A stretch of DNA of 64,000 nucleotides, taken from NCBI GenBank assembly GCA_947247005.1, contig OX365959.1:35236148-35300147 (forward strand), written 5' to 3'. A program made the position numbers and the translations under genes. This DNA comes from Spisula solida. Lineage: Eukaryota; Mollusca; Bivalvia; Venerida; Mactridae. Below, in pieces: positions 10,313-25,300 of the stretch. Each line of letters begins with the position of its first letter. Within the stretch, counting starts at the first letter, position 1. A model generated the notes under the pieces. It was given only the letters and a program-made list of their open reading frames with translations, was not told the origin of the DNA and did not search any database.

Positions 10313-13300
10313 GTAAGTTCAAATGTTATTTACTAAATGACACTTGTATTGAACACTGAACGTTTAGCAGCGCAGCTTTGAGCTTTTCACTAGCAACTCT
10401 GGACTGAAAAGTGGTGTGTTCACTTAAAGTATCCAATGATAGTATTACCTACTTCTTATCAATCCTCACAACCTGCGTGTGCTTATGTTTCTATCAAATT
10501 TAAATGTGTTTTCAATGGAAGATGACGGATGACCAAAAGGAGTATGTAAGTGCATGTAAGTTTAAATTCCTAGCTCCAAAATAAGTCATTATAACTCCAA
10601 CGCGATAAATTGCAGTACATAAACAAACACAATATTGCCTATATTTTTGTTATGGATTAAAATCAAGGACCGTAAAATTTACCAATGAAAGCATTCAAGC
10701 ATTTGACACAACATATAAAGTTTTCATGATCCTAAATATCCAGAAACGATGAATATAGCGGATTTTGTGTTTGTCTTTGTATTGCAATTTATCGCACTAG
10801 TGTTATACCCCCAGTAGCTCAAAGCAAAGTTTGTCGATATAACGTTAATTAGTTTACATTTACGACATTGTACCAAATTAGATATGTGCTTTGCTTATTC
10901 AATATTAGACACTTCATACGTTTTCATACAATTGTATATACTTCCTAAGTAGCTCTGAAATTGTATTTTTCCCTAACACCTAACACATACTTTTGCACAA
11001 ATAACTTATTCCAGATCTGATATACCTATTCTCTCTACTTAAGCCTTCCCTTCCCAACCAATGTACTCTTTTTGTTCTAGCTCACTATTTATTTTCTCTA
11101 TTTTTTGTACTCTTATTACCAACTTTGGCTTCTCATCCTATCGCATGTCTTGCTTTCTTACTTTAACCGTTTGTGGACGGTGTATCTTTCTTTGTTACTC
11201 ATTGTATGTATCTGTAGAGTTTAGTCCTATGGAGGTTCGCAACTATTCAGTTATTTTGGTATGTTTCGTATTACCCAATGGGTGATGATATAAATTGTTG
11301 GCGAGCTTCTATCGGCCTATTTTACAGTAAATGTAGATGCTGTTTGAAACGTTCTGTCTTTATGAGAAACATCCCCCTTGAATTACGTCAAGCATTATCG
11401 AGTTGTTTTCAACATTCATACTTGAAGTTTGAAATTATCTGCTTACTTATGATATGCAACGATGTAAATTTGCATTATGTATTTGTTCTGATCTTACTTT
11501 TAATTATTTGCGGCGACGTTGAAACCAATCCTGGTCCTAGTGTATACGAAGATCATTCCTCAAACGCCCTTTCTCTTATTCATCTCAATACCAGGAGCAT
11601 GAGAAATAAACTAGATTATATTTTTGACACAATGAGCGATTATGACATCCTATGTCACCTACTATAATGTATGACTTTTTAAGCTCTACGTACAGCATAT
11701 GTCTAGTTTACTTTACGCGGTATCTGTGCATACTAGGCACAAGTGACCCTTGCTATCTAGTATACACACCAGAACAGTCACTTTCTACCATTTTGTTTAA
11801 TTCATGTTATAACATGCATAACATTATAAATACATTAACGATAACATATAATCTATACATATTTGTGTCAAGACCGTAGCAAATTGCGTTCCTCAGTTGA
11901 GGGTTGAATTGCTTAACAAACATTACAATTATAGTAACTAATATCTTGATCTTAATAATCATGTAATCTTTACATTTATCTTTTTTATATCAGTTTTTAT
12001 ATAGTTCGCCGGAGATAACACTAGCCTTCGTTTAAGAAATAAAAATCTTATAACATTGTATGTCAATGTTGACATGTGCATGGTGGGTCACTGTAGGTTT
12101 GACAGCTGAGTATGTTGGACACATTTAATGTGATGTGGGGGATGACCTAACGTTATACCAGGAAGCTTGAACATTTGGTTACACCGATCTCTGTATAATA
12201 CATGTCTGGCTATACCCTTTATAACCCAAGCAAAGTTGTGTTAAGATCAGTTGAAATTGGAGCGCCGAGTCATGAGTGGAGCTCTGAGTCAGAGAGGAAC
12301 GTATGTACTGAATAAACGTTGAAACTGCTATACTGTTGAGTGATTACTTTAGCCATATTACGCTACAATCTGTTCGCGTATTTTATCGGTGAATAAAACA
12401 TGGGCAGGAGTTCGGATGCGGAAAAATTAACTCACGAGTGCTTAGCACGAGTGATTTAATTTTCCACATCCGAACGAGTGCCTGTGTTTTATTCACCGAT
12501 AAAATACAAGAACAGAGTTTTTAATTCGATTCTAAACACGATAATATCCCAAACTATTTAACTGCGCGCATTCCATTTTCACCCATTTGACATTGAACAT
12601 AATTCCACGCTGAAACTGACTGGCTTATTAGCTGGTATAATTACCTCCCTCGTTAATGAAAACGGCATTCTCTGAAGGAAATACCACATTTTAAACATTG
12701 AAACAATTTCAATTACACGAGTATAAGGTTTCTATTTCATGAAATGAAAAATATAAATAATTTGATTATCAGAAGTTTTTACGAAACTTAGTTCGAGATT
12801 ATATTGGATTTTCTAAAGATAGATGCGTCATAGCTGTAACACTGGATTCTCGTGTAACTCATGACGCGTGGAAGTTAATACTATAAAGTTTACGTTCGTT
12901 CATTCATAAATAGGTCACGTGATACGGGGCGTAAATAGTAACAGCCAATTTGATACCATGTTTTATTGGGGTAATAATATATGGCCAGGTCTGCTCTATG
13001 TTTAATGGATTAAGCCGCAGATCGTGTAAGAATTACAAATAAAAAAAAATTAAATACATTTTCGATATTCATGTTTGTTCATTCTTGTGCATATACACTT
13101 TTAATGATATTCTTTTTAAATCTACACTGATAACTGGCGGCCAGTCGACCGTGCAGTGTTTATAATTTGCTTTGTTTGTTTATTGATAAGGCTAGAGTTA
13201 TCCCCGGCGAACTATACATGTAAGTGTTTATGGGTTTGTGTATATATAACTGAGCATGTTTACAAGTGTACGTGCGAGCGAGGTTGGGAGTATGTATGTA

Positions 13301-16300
13301 GACGTACATTGACATATTTCTGAAAGTGCATGTGCACATTGATTTATCTTCCCCGTATAAAACCCATCAATTTTGTGTATACAACTATTTAAAATGGTGA
13401 ATATATCTTATACCGACAGTTGTCGGCAATAACTAAGACCCATTACATAAAACATATTTGAGATCTTTTTGTAATAATTACACCTTTCCTTTTCGTTTTC
13501 AATACGTTCCCATCACAGTATTATCAAAAACATGTGTGTATGTGTGTGTGTGCGTGTGAACATTTGTATACATTTGAGTAAAAATGTTTGTTTAAGAGTA
13601 TATAGTTATATAAGCATGCATATTGATAGGTATGTGTGTGAGTATGTAAAGGTTTAAGCAAATATGTACATGTACTAAGCTTATGACTTATATTTCGTGA
13701 ATTGGCGTACCTGCCAGACAACGAACGTGATTCCATTAATTGAAAATGTAAAATAATATGTCTTTGGCAACTTATGTTTATAACTTGATGATTGCAAACC
13801 AGTCTCATTTTCATTTAAGATGTTTGTCACAGTCATACAGGTACATATATTTGATCAATATCATATATAGACCTTGAGCTGACAATTGACCCTGCTCCCC
13901 CCAGGGGGAATTTTCAACACTATGATTTTCTTAAACCTTATGGTAGGTAGCATTCACAGACAAAAGTTTGCAAGTATCTGTTGGGGCTTTAACGAGTTAC
14001 GGAGGTTTGAAATACGTGACTATGCGATTTTCTACAGGAATCATTAATTTTGCTTATATGATATTATAAACATGCCAATTGTTCAATAAATCATGTGAAT
14101 AAGACATTTATGTATGTCAAATGTATTTAAAATTGAAACTAACAGTTGTACAAATTATTATAGGCAAAAAGTGTGATATAACATACGTAATTTACGTTAC
14201 TTTGCATGAAATTACTAGAATATTAAAAAAACAGTCAACGTATATGACGTTTTTAAGTTAAGAAATGATGGTACTGATTAGTATGCAACTCAATATTGTA
14301 TATAGCTATAGTACAACTACACAAATAGTTAATTGATATGAAATGCCATGTAAATTACGTTACCTTTCAAAAATATTGGTTTTTGTCAACAACATTTCAG
14401 TTAAAATTTCGGTATAACACATTTAGTGGGGTGACAATTGGTGATTTTTTGGGGGGAACTAGGTGACAGCTAAAGTAGAACAAGCAATGTTATAAATTAT
14501 ACCAAAATGTTCGCCTATGTATGTACTATATGGAACTGCCGGCATAAATTGTCAACACTTGGTGTGGACCCGGAAATTCAAGATGGCGTCCAAGATGGCC
14601 GCCATAATTTACAAATACACTTAAAATTCTATGTTCTCATGCATTTTTATTTATTTATGTATATAGTCACAAATATTTGCTAAGATATTATTCATTTGAT
14701 AATGTGCATCATATGGACATACAAGACTGACCACTATGAAGTCAAGGTCAAGGTCATTTCAAGGTCAAGTTACGAAAAATATGCCCTATGGGATATGCAA
14801 CACTGCAAAGTACAGGCATCCCATGGCCATATTGGGTACATTACACTTGTCAAGTACAACCACCCAATGTCACATTCGGTACTCACCATCACAGAGTACA
14901 GCCATCCAATGCCGTATGGGGTAGTCACTACCACTTATTATAGCCATACTAAGCCATAAGGGGTACTCTCAACCAAACCCTTTGTTATGCTTACCACTAC
15001 CAATTACACCAGTATCAGGCATGATTGGGTACTCATCACCATCACATATTAGGCCTGAATGGGGTGTAACAAACACCGACTACACCCATATCATGTCCTT
15101 AGGGGTTCTTAAACCACTTAATAGTCAACCCAGGTCGTTGGGTGACTAATAACACTGTCTATACATACATTCCGTAACCAATGGCGTACTTACAACTGCC
15201 AAATACAACCATTCCTATTGAATTCTTAATGGCACCAGCTATATCTGAGGCCCTATGGGATACTTAGAACCAAGAGGACAGCCAACCAAGACCATATTGG
15301 GTACTCACCACCCTTAATTACCACCATAGTATGCCATAAGAGATACTCACAACACCTGAGTAAAGCCATATACATGTAAGTCTCTATATGGTACTATTAC
15401 TGATCACAGCTGTACAAGGCCCTATGGGTTACTCACTAGTATAAAACTACAGTCATATAAGGCCCAAAAGGGTACTCATCCCAAATAATTACAGATTTCA
15501 TACCCCATAGGGGTGCTCATAACTTACAGTATCATCAAGTTGTACAGGGTACAAAGGAGTCACAACAACATAGTTCTGACATCCAAGGCCCAATCACCAC
15601 CACCAATTACAGTTTATATTTTGCACTAAGTGGTACACATAATCATTGAGTACAGTCACACCTGACTGTGGTACTTACCACCAGTGGTAACAACCATACT
15701 ATGTCCTAAGGGGTACTCGGACCAACTGAATACTGTCATACCAGGTGCAATATAGCCATCATTGGCTCTATTGGGTAATTCCCCACCACCAATTATGTTC
15801 ATACTAATCCCTATGTGGTACTTACCACTACCAGCATTCTTAGGCCCTGTGCCCTACTCACAACTACTGTGTACAGCCATACTATGCCTGAGAGATACTC
15901 ATAGTCACCAAGGAAAGCCATTCAATACCCTCTTTGGTACTTAACACTGCCTAGTATAGCCGTCCTTGGCCAGCTTATGTACTCACCTCCACAAGTTCAA
16001 CCATCTCAGGCCCAATTGGGAACCCACCTATACATAGAACAGCCATCACAGGTCATATTGACTACCCTATACCACTGAGAACAACCAGCTCAGGACCCAT
16101 TTGGTACCAACCATCTCAGAATACAGTAATCCCAGGCCCTGTTGGGTACCAACCACCTCTGAGTACAGACATCAGGTAGTGAATGCCCATCACTACAGAG
16201 AACAGCCATCCCAGGTTCCATTTGGTACCCACAACCTCATAGTACAGTCATCTCAGGCCCTATTAGGTACACACCAAATCTGAGTACAGTCACCAAAGCC

Positions 16301-19300
16301 ATTTTGGGTACTCAACATCACAAATTAAGCCATCCCAGGCCTCATTGGGAACCCACCAACACAGATTTCAGCCCTCCTAGGCCATATTGAGAACCCACCA
16401 AGACCGATTTCAGCCCTCCTATGCCATATTGTGAACCTACCAACACAGATTTCAGCCCTCCTTGGCCATATTGGGAACCCACCAAGACAGATTTAAGCCC
16501 TCCAAGGCCATATTGGGAACCCACCACCACAGTTTTCAGTCATCCTATGCCATTTTTGGAACCCGCAACCACAGATTTCAGCCCTCCTAGGCCATATTGG
16601 GAACGCACCAACACAGATTGCAGCCCTCCTAGGCCATATTGGGAACCCACCAACACAGATTTCAGCCATGCTATGCCATATTGGAACCCATCAACACTGA
16701 TTTCAGCCATCCTATGCCATATTGAGAACCCACCAACACAGATTTCAGCCCTCCTAGGCCATATTAGGAACCCGCCAACACAGATTTCAGCCATCCTATG
16801 CCATATTGGGAACCCACCAATACAGATTTCAGCCATCCTAGGCCATATTATGTAACTACCCCACTTATTAAAGCCATACAATGTCATATGATGCAGCAAT
16901 TCCTGACTACATGGCGTATGTAACACATGCAATACTGGCTCTAGACAGATACGGAAATATAAGCGAAGGCTTTAAACTATGAACAGTAGCACAGTTTACT
17001 ACACTATTTTAGGAATAATTTTACCTTAAATGATCTTGACCTCTCACTGGTCAGTACTGCACAAAAATTCAGGTAGTCGCCATAAGATAATTATGCACCT
17101 ATCAATCTTTTCCTCCAGTGGGGGAGTGGCGGACAGACCAAGAGGAATTGGACAATTTTACTTTTGGGGTCTAATTCCTGGTGCACCCTAGAGAATGTTT
17201 CAAACTTATTTTCAAATATGCACTGTGGTGTTTAATTTGTATGTAGTTTGCTTAAATAACTGACATACGATTGAATACATGTATATAGTAAATGTTTAAA
17301 AGTCATGTGTGTGCATAGTGTTCTCATGAAGATATTAAATAGAGGGACAATCTGTGTTCTAGTTTCATAATTTGATTTTTAAATGTGTGTGTGTGTTTAT
17401 TAAGTTAAATACATATTGTATAAAGCAAACAAAAATACTTGTACGTTTGGGATTTTACAAAGATAGGTTAAAATTGTGTTAAAATTACAGCATATATTGT
17501 AAAGTTTGTAAATAAGGTAACGTAAATTGAAACATAAATTTTTTTTAAAAAATACATGTGTTGAAAGTTCAAATGAAAACTGCGATAAAAGATATTTTGA
17601 TTTGAAAATCAATTATTTTTTAGTGGTAAAGTTTATCTAAAGTAACAGATTACAAGGCGCTAGTAAATTGTAATTGTGTTTGATATTTAAATACATGTAC
17701 ATTATAGTGTACATGTTGTTTAGTTAAATATACAGTTTGAACTGCAAACTATAATAATTTTTGAGTACGATTAAATTATTTTTTTATTTTTAATTGTTTT
17801 AAGTACGTTTTTAAGACATGAACTTAATTAGTATGTTTGGTAACGTAAAGTGCAATGTAGTATTGCCTTAACATATCTTACAAGTAAGAGGCGTGTTAAT
17901 ATATATAATATAAACCATTATACATATATAAAGTGGTATTATATGTAACTGAAAAGTATATAATACAATTTGAATACTTGAAATTATTGAAGGAATGAAA
18001 AACGCACATGTTTTGGAGAATGGGTGACATTTTAAGAATCGCTACCAAACATTTATCTCTTAACCTATACTGGCAATCTATACATCATTTTTTAGGTTGA
18101 ATGTTGAACTTCGTAAAGGTAACTTTATTATTTGATTGCCTGGTCATCTAAATTTGCAATAAAAAACTTTATGCCATAAACCTTCTTTAACATTGCATTT
18201 TGGCATTAGTTTGCAGCTACTAGTTTACACTCTTGAATAACATATGCAAACTTGGAATTATGAAATAGCATAATGGTGCAATTTATCTTTAAAAATTACA
18301 ATTTTTATTTTATTTTGGGGGTAACGTATTTTAAAGCGTGGTAACGGAGAAAAGCCCCACCCGCCAGTTGCAAACTTTATGCCAAAATGTTCGCCAGACC
18401 TTGGGGTTTCAAAAAAATATGGTCCACAAAATTCACCCTGGGGGGGAGCAAAACCCCCTCTGGCTCACTGTCTAATATCTCTGGTTAACTATTCACTTAT
18501 CATTTGAACCTTTTCCACGAGCCTGTTACTTTAATCTACTTTCTGTCTGCATTTCACACAAATATATGTTCTCCTCTCTTTACTTTGTGAGCCTTTTTCT
18601 CATTTTCATATATATGTAGTATATTTTTGAGCTTATTGTGCATTTTGATTCTGACACTAATCAATGTACCTTTAACACTAAAGGGCTTTCGTCTAGAGAT
18701 AAACGTTCAAAAGTTTTTAAATACTTAAAACTGAAAAATGAGGTGCAGGAAATCCACTGTATTGATAATAATGATAACAAATTATTGAAAGCCAAATGGA
18801 AAAATGATGTTTTTTTAAGTGGTAACAGCACAAACAGCAAAGGTATAGGCATCTTCATAAGTGAACATATTAACTATAAAATTATTGAATGTAAAGACAT
18901 AATAAAAGGTAGACTCCAATTACTTAAGCTGGAAATTGATGAAGCTTTTGTCTTAGTAAACAGTTACTGTTATGATCCAAATGTTGAAGATAGAGCCTTT
19001 TTTGAAACATTCAAAACACAGTTGTAGAATGTAATAATGAAACACTGATTGTAGGTGGTGATTTCAATGTCGTCTTAAACTTCGACAGAGATAAACTAAA
19101 CGGAAGAAAGGATACGAACAAACATAACTCCGAAGAATTAAACAATATAATTTCCAGTAATAATTAGGGCTGCGTACCGGTTTACGATATAAATCGAATA
19201 CCGGTATTTTGCGTTCGATCGATACATCGAATCGATCATTTCCGTATCGATGAAATAATCGATCAACAACAAATACACATGGAAACCAAAAATATCCCCA

Positions 19301-22300
19301 TTCAAGTCGAGTTTTTCGATGTCCACTCAGTGTTTCGTTATAAAATTCAAAAAAAAATAGCTGTGAAATTAACCTCTCGTGGCTAATACAAATACTATAA
19401 AACATGGGTAAACAGAGTATACCACGAACCTTTGTATTACATGTCTTGTTATAATTGTGTTCTGCAAGTTAAATACATATTGCAAGCTAATACCTTCCTA
19501 TTTAGACGTTTTATTGCTTAAAGAAAATATCATATGATATATCGAATATCGATCATTTTGTATCGATACAAATATCGTATCGATCATTTTTAACCGATAA
19601 GCAACCCAGTAATAATGTATATGATATATGGCGTTTAACCAACCCCGACAGTAAAAGTTATACATGGCATAATAATACAAAACCACCAATATTGTGTATA
19701 CTTGATTACTTTTTGATTTCACAAGACCTATTTAACATAGTTGCACAATGTTCTATATCGCCTGGATACAGGTCAGATCATTCAATAGTTAATCTAAAAA
19801 TAGATTTACAAAAGGCTGAAAAGGGACCGGGATACTTTAAGAAAAGCAATATCATAGTTCTCAACCCCAAGTATCAAAATATTATACGAACTTCTATTTT
19901 CAAGAATCAGTTCAATATAATAATGCTGCAAACCCAAATACTACGTGGGTAGTAATTAAAAGCACTATAAGAAATTAATCTATAAACTTTTCAGCAAAAC
20001 AGAAAAACGATAATAAAAATGATCAGATGCAAATTGAACAAAATATCGAAAGAATTGAAAACGAAATAATCAAATCACCTCTTAATCATAATCTTTTAAA
20101 AACGCTTAATACAGAAAAAGAAAAGCTAGACCACTTGCTAGATGAAAATATAAAAGACCTCTTACTACGAACAAAAGCGGAATTGGTTGAAGGAGCTGAG
20201 AAAAATACAAAATATTGTTCGAGCCTAGAGAAAAAAAACAATCAAAATAAAAAAACAATAACTAAAATTGAACATAATGGCTCTATAAAAACAAAAACAA
20301 AAGACATCTTAATTGATATTCAATCATTCTATAGTAAATTATACCAAAAAAATGATCAAATCGAACATGATTCGGATTTCTTTCCTGACACAAATAAACA
20401 ACTAAATAAAGAACAGAAATAAATATGTGAAGGTCTTGTAACGGAATACAAATGTGGTAAGGCACTAAAAGAGATGCAAAATAGAAAGAGTCCTGGCTCA
20501 GATGGCATAAGTATAGAATTTTACAATATCTTCTGGAATGACATTAAAACATATCTTATAAAATCTCTAAATTATTCGTTTCAAAATAATCAACTTACAG
20601 AACTTCAAACACAGAGCGTCATCTCTCTTTTACCAAAAAAGAACAAACTTTTAACTGGCATTAACAATTGGCGACCAATTTCATTGTTGAATTATTATTT
20701 ATTTATTAGAGTCTCATCTATATTTACAACATATATTGCACACCACATAAAACACAAATCATATATAGCCACTCTTATTAAGAGTTATCAGAGACATTAT
20801 CTACATGATAATAAAACATCTGATTATCACAAGGTACATGTACCGTATATAAAGAGCTGATATTACACATTTTAACATAGTATATGTTTAAAACTGAAAA
20901 CCAGTTGTTAATCCTTATTAGAATATAAATTAAAATAGTAGAAATTATTAAGATACTGAGAGTAATCGTGCACTATAGCGCATATTTAAGAAATGACTTA
21001 CGAAATCTTCTTAGGACCAATCAGATTGGTTCTAATTTGATTAACAATTGTTCTTCAGACGAACTAAAATATTATAATTTAATCAAATACGTACATTATT
21101 TACATAAATAAAAAGAACGACGCTGTAAAATATTATAGCAGGTTTTGGCACTTATCCGTATCATCTGTGAGTTATTGAAAAGAAAAATTAATTTATCCAT
21201 ATCTGACATATTCAGAAAATTATAATCAATTGAAGTTGCTTTTGTGTACAGTGTTTGTATTTAATCAGATTAATAACTACAATCTAGTATTACATGTTTC
21301 TCATCCTCAATAATGTCACAGAACGGACATTTTCAGTTATGTATCGGAATGCCTTCGTATCTGCCAGTCACTATACGTATGGGAGCCACCTCACATAGAA
21401 ATTTCCTAAAGGCGGCATAATCATTTTACAGTTAGTTTCAACAGAGAAGTCAGTTTTAACTAATCGGTATGTATTTTTATTTTATTTTATTTTCGTCTCA
21501 TTTATGTACATACATATAACAAACACATTTAACGTAACAGGTAAAACTAAGTACACAACCATTAAATCTTGAATTATAGGAGACGTATGATAATCATATA
21601 ATAATCTAATTATCATAATTCCATATCTAGTTCTCCAAACATTACGATTACATTAGTAATGAACAATATTTACATATGTAAAACTAAGAGACTGTCGTCA
21701 ATGCGTTGTATTAAAATACTGCTAAATTAATTATTATTTAAGAAACTGATATTTGTAAGTGGAGCACTAATGCGCTAATATAAAACATTTTAATAAATCA
21801 TTTATACAAATACATTATTATTAGTATGTACGTAATTTGTTGCCACCACGGCCCGACGATCCTATGACATCATTGATTGATTGGTTCCAGTCATTACAAT
21901 ATTGTACATGTAAAACAGATGCAAGTTTTTCAACAAGTGCATGTTTATGAATAGCAATATTAATATTACAGAACTGTTCTAAATCACAATTTTTCAACTT
22001 ATTCTTTACAGTATAAAACCAATTTGAACATAATCTACTTGACAAAAAATGTGGACTACAAAATAGCTTCCAAATCAATAGCCAATCGAATGAAAAATGT
22101 ACTTGACAATATAATCAATAAAGAACAAACTGGATTTATTAAAGGAAGATACATTGGTGAAAACGTACGAATATTATATGATGTAATCGAACAAAAAAAC
22201 AACGATAACGAGGAAGGTTTACTATTTATCTCGGACTTCCATAAAGCCTTTGACAGTGTAGATCATGATTATATATTCAAATGTTTAGAATATTTTAACT

Positions 22301-25300
22301 TCGGTAATACAATAATTAATTGGATTAAACTTTTCTATAGCGACGCTAAAAGCTGTATTACAATCGACAAGGGAGTGAAACAAGGCTGTCCTCTGTCCCC
22401 ATATCTATTTATCATAGGCATTGAACTATTATCTCAAAATATAGACAAGAACGAACATATAAAAGGGCTCAATATTAAAATTACCGATGTAAAACAAACG
22501 CTTTTTGCTGATGATGCCAGTTTCTTTTTGGATGGATCGGAAAAATCTTTCAAAAACCTCATAACAGCGTTTGAAAAATTCAATCAGGTATCTGGTCTAA
22601 CATTGAATGTGTCTAAATGTACCGTGCTAAGAATAGGATCATTACGTAATACGAATATAATATACTATAAATAAAAAAAATTCAAATGGACGAAGCTTTA
22701 ACGCTAGGAATTGTTTTCACAAATAATCCAAACAATGTACTGGAATTGAATTTAGACCCGAAAATGGATGCATTTCAACATACTCTCTACAAATGGATGA
22801 GATGGAAGCTGTCTCTAATAGGAAAAATTACCGTTCTAAAATCGTTTGCGTTTCCAAAACTAGTGTACCCATTAACTGTTTTAAATAAACCAAATGAACA
22901 AAGATAAAAAAATATCATATTTGACTTTTTATGGGATTCCAAACCAGACAAAATATCTCGAAATATGATATATCAGGCATACGAAAATGGAGGACTAAAA
23001 ATGCTAGATATTGATGCGTTCTTAAATTCGGTGAAAGCAAACTGGGTTAACAGAATTGACATCAAAACTGAAGCCAAATGGAATATAATCTATAACAATG
23101 AGCTCTCCAAACACGGGTATAATATATTTAAATGTAACATTAGTAAAACAGACGCAAATAAATTTTTAACTTTCACTACACATTTCTGAAAAACATTATG
23201 TCATCCTGGTGCTCAATTAACTATAAACAATTTCCTCCACAAAGAAATTATATGGAATAACTCGAATATAAAACATACAAATGGTGACCTGTTTTTATAT
23301 AAAAAATGGTTAGAGAAAGACCTCATATACCTAGATCAAATATACGACAAGTAAAGGATTTCATAACCTTCGAACAAATACAAAACAAATATGGCATTGA
23401 AAATGGCGATTTCCTCAATTACGTATCACTGATTAAGTCTATTAACAAAACATTGAGCAAACAATTAACAGACGAGGAATTCCAACCATCTTTGCAACCA
23501 GAATATCTATTAGACAAAATAAAACTTAGTAAAACCGGAAATAAAATATTGTATGAAATAAACAAATAAAAACAAAAAAGATTAATGACAAAGCATTAAA
23601 AAAAATGGGAAGATGAATTTTCTGAAAAAAAACCAATCACATGGAAACAGATACATTGTATTTAAAATACCCATACAGTGCACCATAGATACCAAACTAA
23701 GAGAGTATCAATACAAATTATTTTAAATGACATTAACACCAAACAATGATTATCTGTACAAATGTAAACTAACAAGTTCCAGATTTTGTGACTTTTGTGT
23801 GATGTACACAGAAACACAAAGACATCTTTTTTGGGAATGCCAAACAACCCAACAGTTTTGGCTTAACGTACAAGACTATTTGAATATAGTAAAAATATTT
23901 CTGTGAATTTTATGAATTATAGAACAATAACACAACCAACCTTATTTTAATATTAGCAAAATACTACATCAGCTATTCTAAATACGATCAATCAATTCCT
24001 GCCATAGAACCCTTCAAACAGTATCTATCTTACACGAAGTATATCCATCGAAAGAATCATTGCAACAAAGATAAATTAGAAATATTCGAAACAAAATGGA
24101 ATAGATTTAATGTATAGCATGATATCATAACACAAGCACAAAACAAAAGGTTTTTTTTAATTGATTTAAAGGCTCACATGCTTTTTTTACCTCTTATTTC
24201 TTCTACCCCCCCCCCATCCTTTTTCTCTTCTGATCAAAGATTAAACCACCCTCTTTAAAAAGCAGATATCAGCATCACTGAAAATGGCATTAAGAAACTA
24301 CTAATGGGACTAAATCCACACAAAGCTAAAGGACCAGACCAGATTGCCCCCGTATTCTCAAGGAAATGGCATCAAACATATAACACCCTTTCTCCAAATC
24401 ATCTTCACAAAGTCATACAATTCTGGAGAAATACCCAACATCTGGAGATCCGCCAATGTATGTCCAGTCTTCAAGAAGGGAAAGCGATTTGAAGCAATCA
24501 ACTACAAGCCAGTCTCACTCACATGTGTGTGCTGTCAGTTTATGGAACATATTGTTACCAGCCAAATTATGAACCATGCAGACAGAAATAACATCTTATA
24601 TAAACTTCAGCACGGATTTAGGAAAGAACACAACTAGTGGAATTTATTGATGACGTCTCCAAAAATTATGATCAAAACAAACAAACAGATTGCCTCATAA
24701 TGGACTTTTCTATGGCGTTTGACAAAGTGAATCATAGCCTTCTTACATACAAATAAGATCACTATGGAATAAGAGGTAAAACCAATAACTGGATAAAAAA
24801 CTTCCTAGCAGCCAGGACACAAAGCGTTGTTGTAGAAGGAGAACAATCTATCAAACATAGGAGTTGAGTCTGGAGTACCACAGGGTTCGGTACTAGGCCC
24901 AAGTCTCTTTCTCTTCTACATTAACGACATGCCATAAAACATCTCCTCAACAGTAAGACTCTTTGCTGATGACACAATCGCATACCTGACAGTTGCAGCT
25001 GAAAATAACACTCTTCAGGAAGATCTCGACAAACTAGCTCTTTGGGAAGAAAAATTGATGATGAACTTCCACCCAGACAAATGCCAAGTACTTATTATCA
25101 CAAAGAAAAGGGAACCACTTCGAAAAGACTACATCCTACATGATCACATACTGGAACACGTAACATCAGCTAAATACCTGGGAGTCACAATATCATCAGA
25201 CCTAAAGTGGGATCACCATATAAATAACATATGTCAGAAAGCAAACAGAGCTATTGGATTTTTGAAAAAAAAACTTGAGCATTGCTAACCAGAACCTCAA

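Larger units (their letters stand above)
18600..24125 (+). mobile_element. Tx1/L1-like LINE, broken and hosting nested insertions
   Basis: Endonuclease start at 18638-19025 ([20 protein letters not shown], then [20 protein letters not shown]). The endonuclease end is at 19617-19830 ([20 protein letters not shown]). Reverse transcriptase is split between 20474-20690 ([23 protein letters not shown]) and 22050-22670 ([60 protein letters not shown]). The connection and C-terminal part runs to about 23880 ([36 protein letters not shown]). Several frameshifts and stops make it dead. Style points to the L1/Tx1 group. Confidence 0.88.

Noticed and set aside
16342..16932. Proline-rich (YWEPTNTDF) or [13 protein letters not shown] repeat proteins
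   Set aside because: Products of the 42-bp array being a multiple of three; open on both strands.
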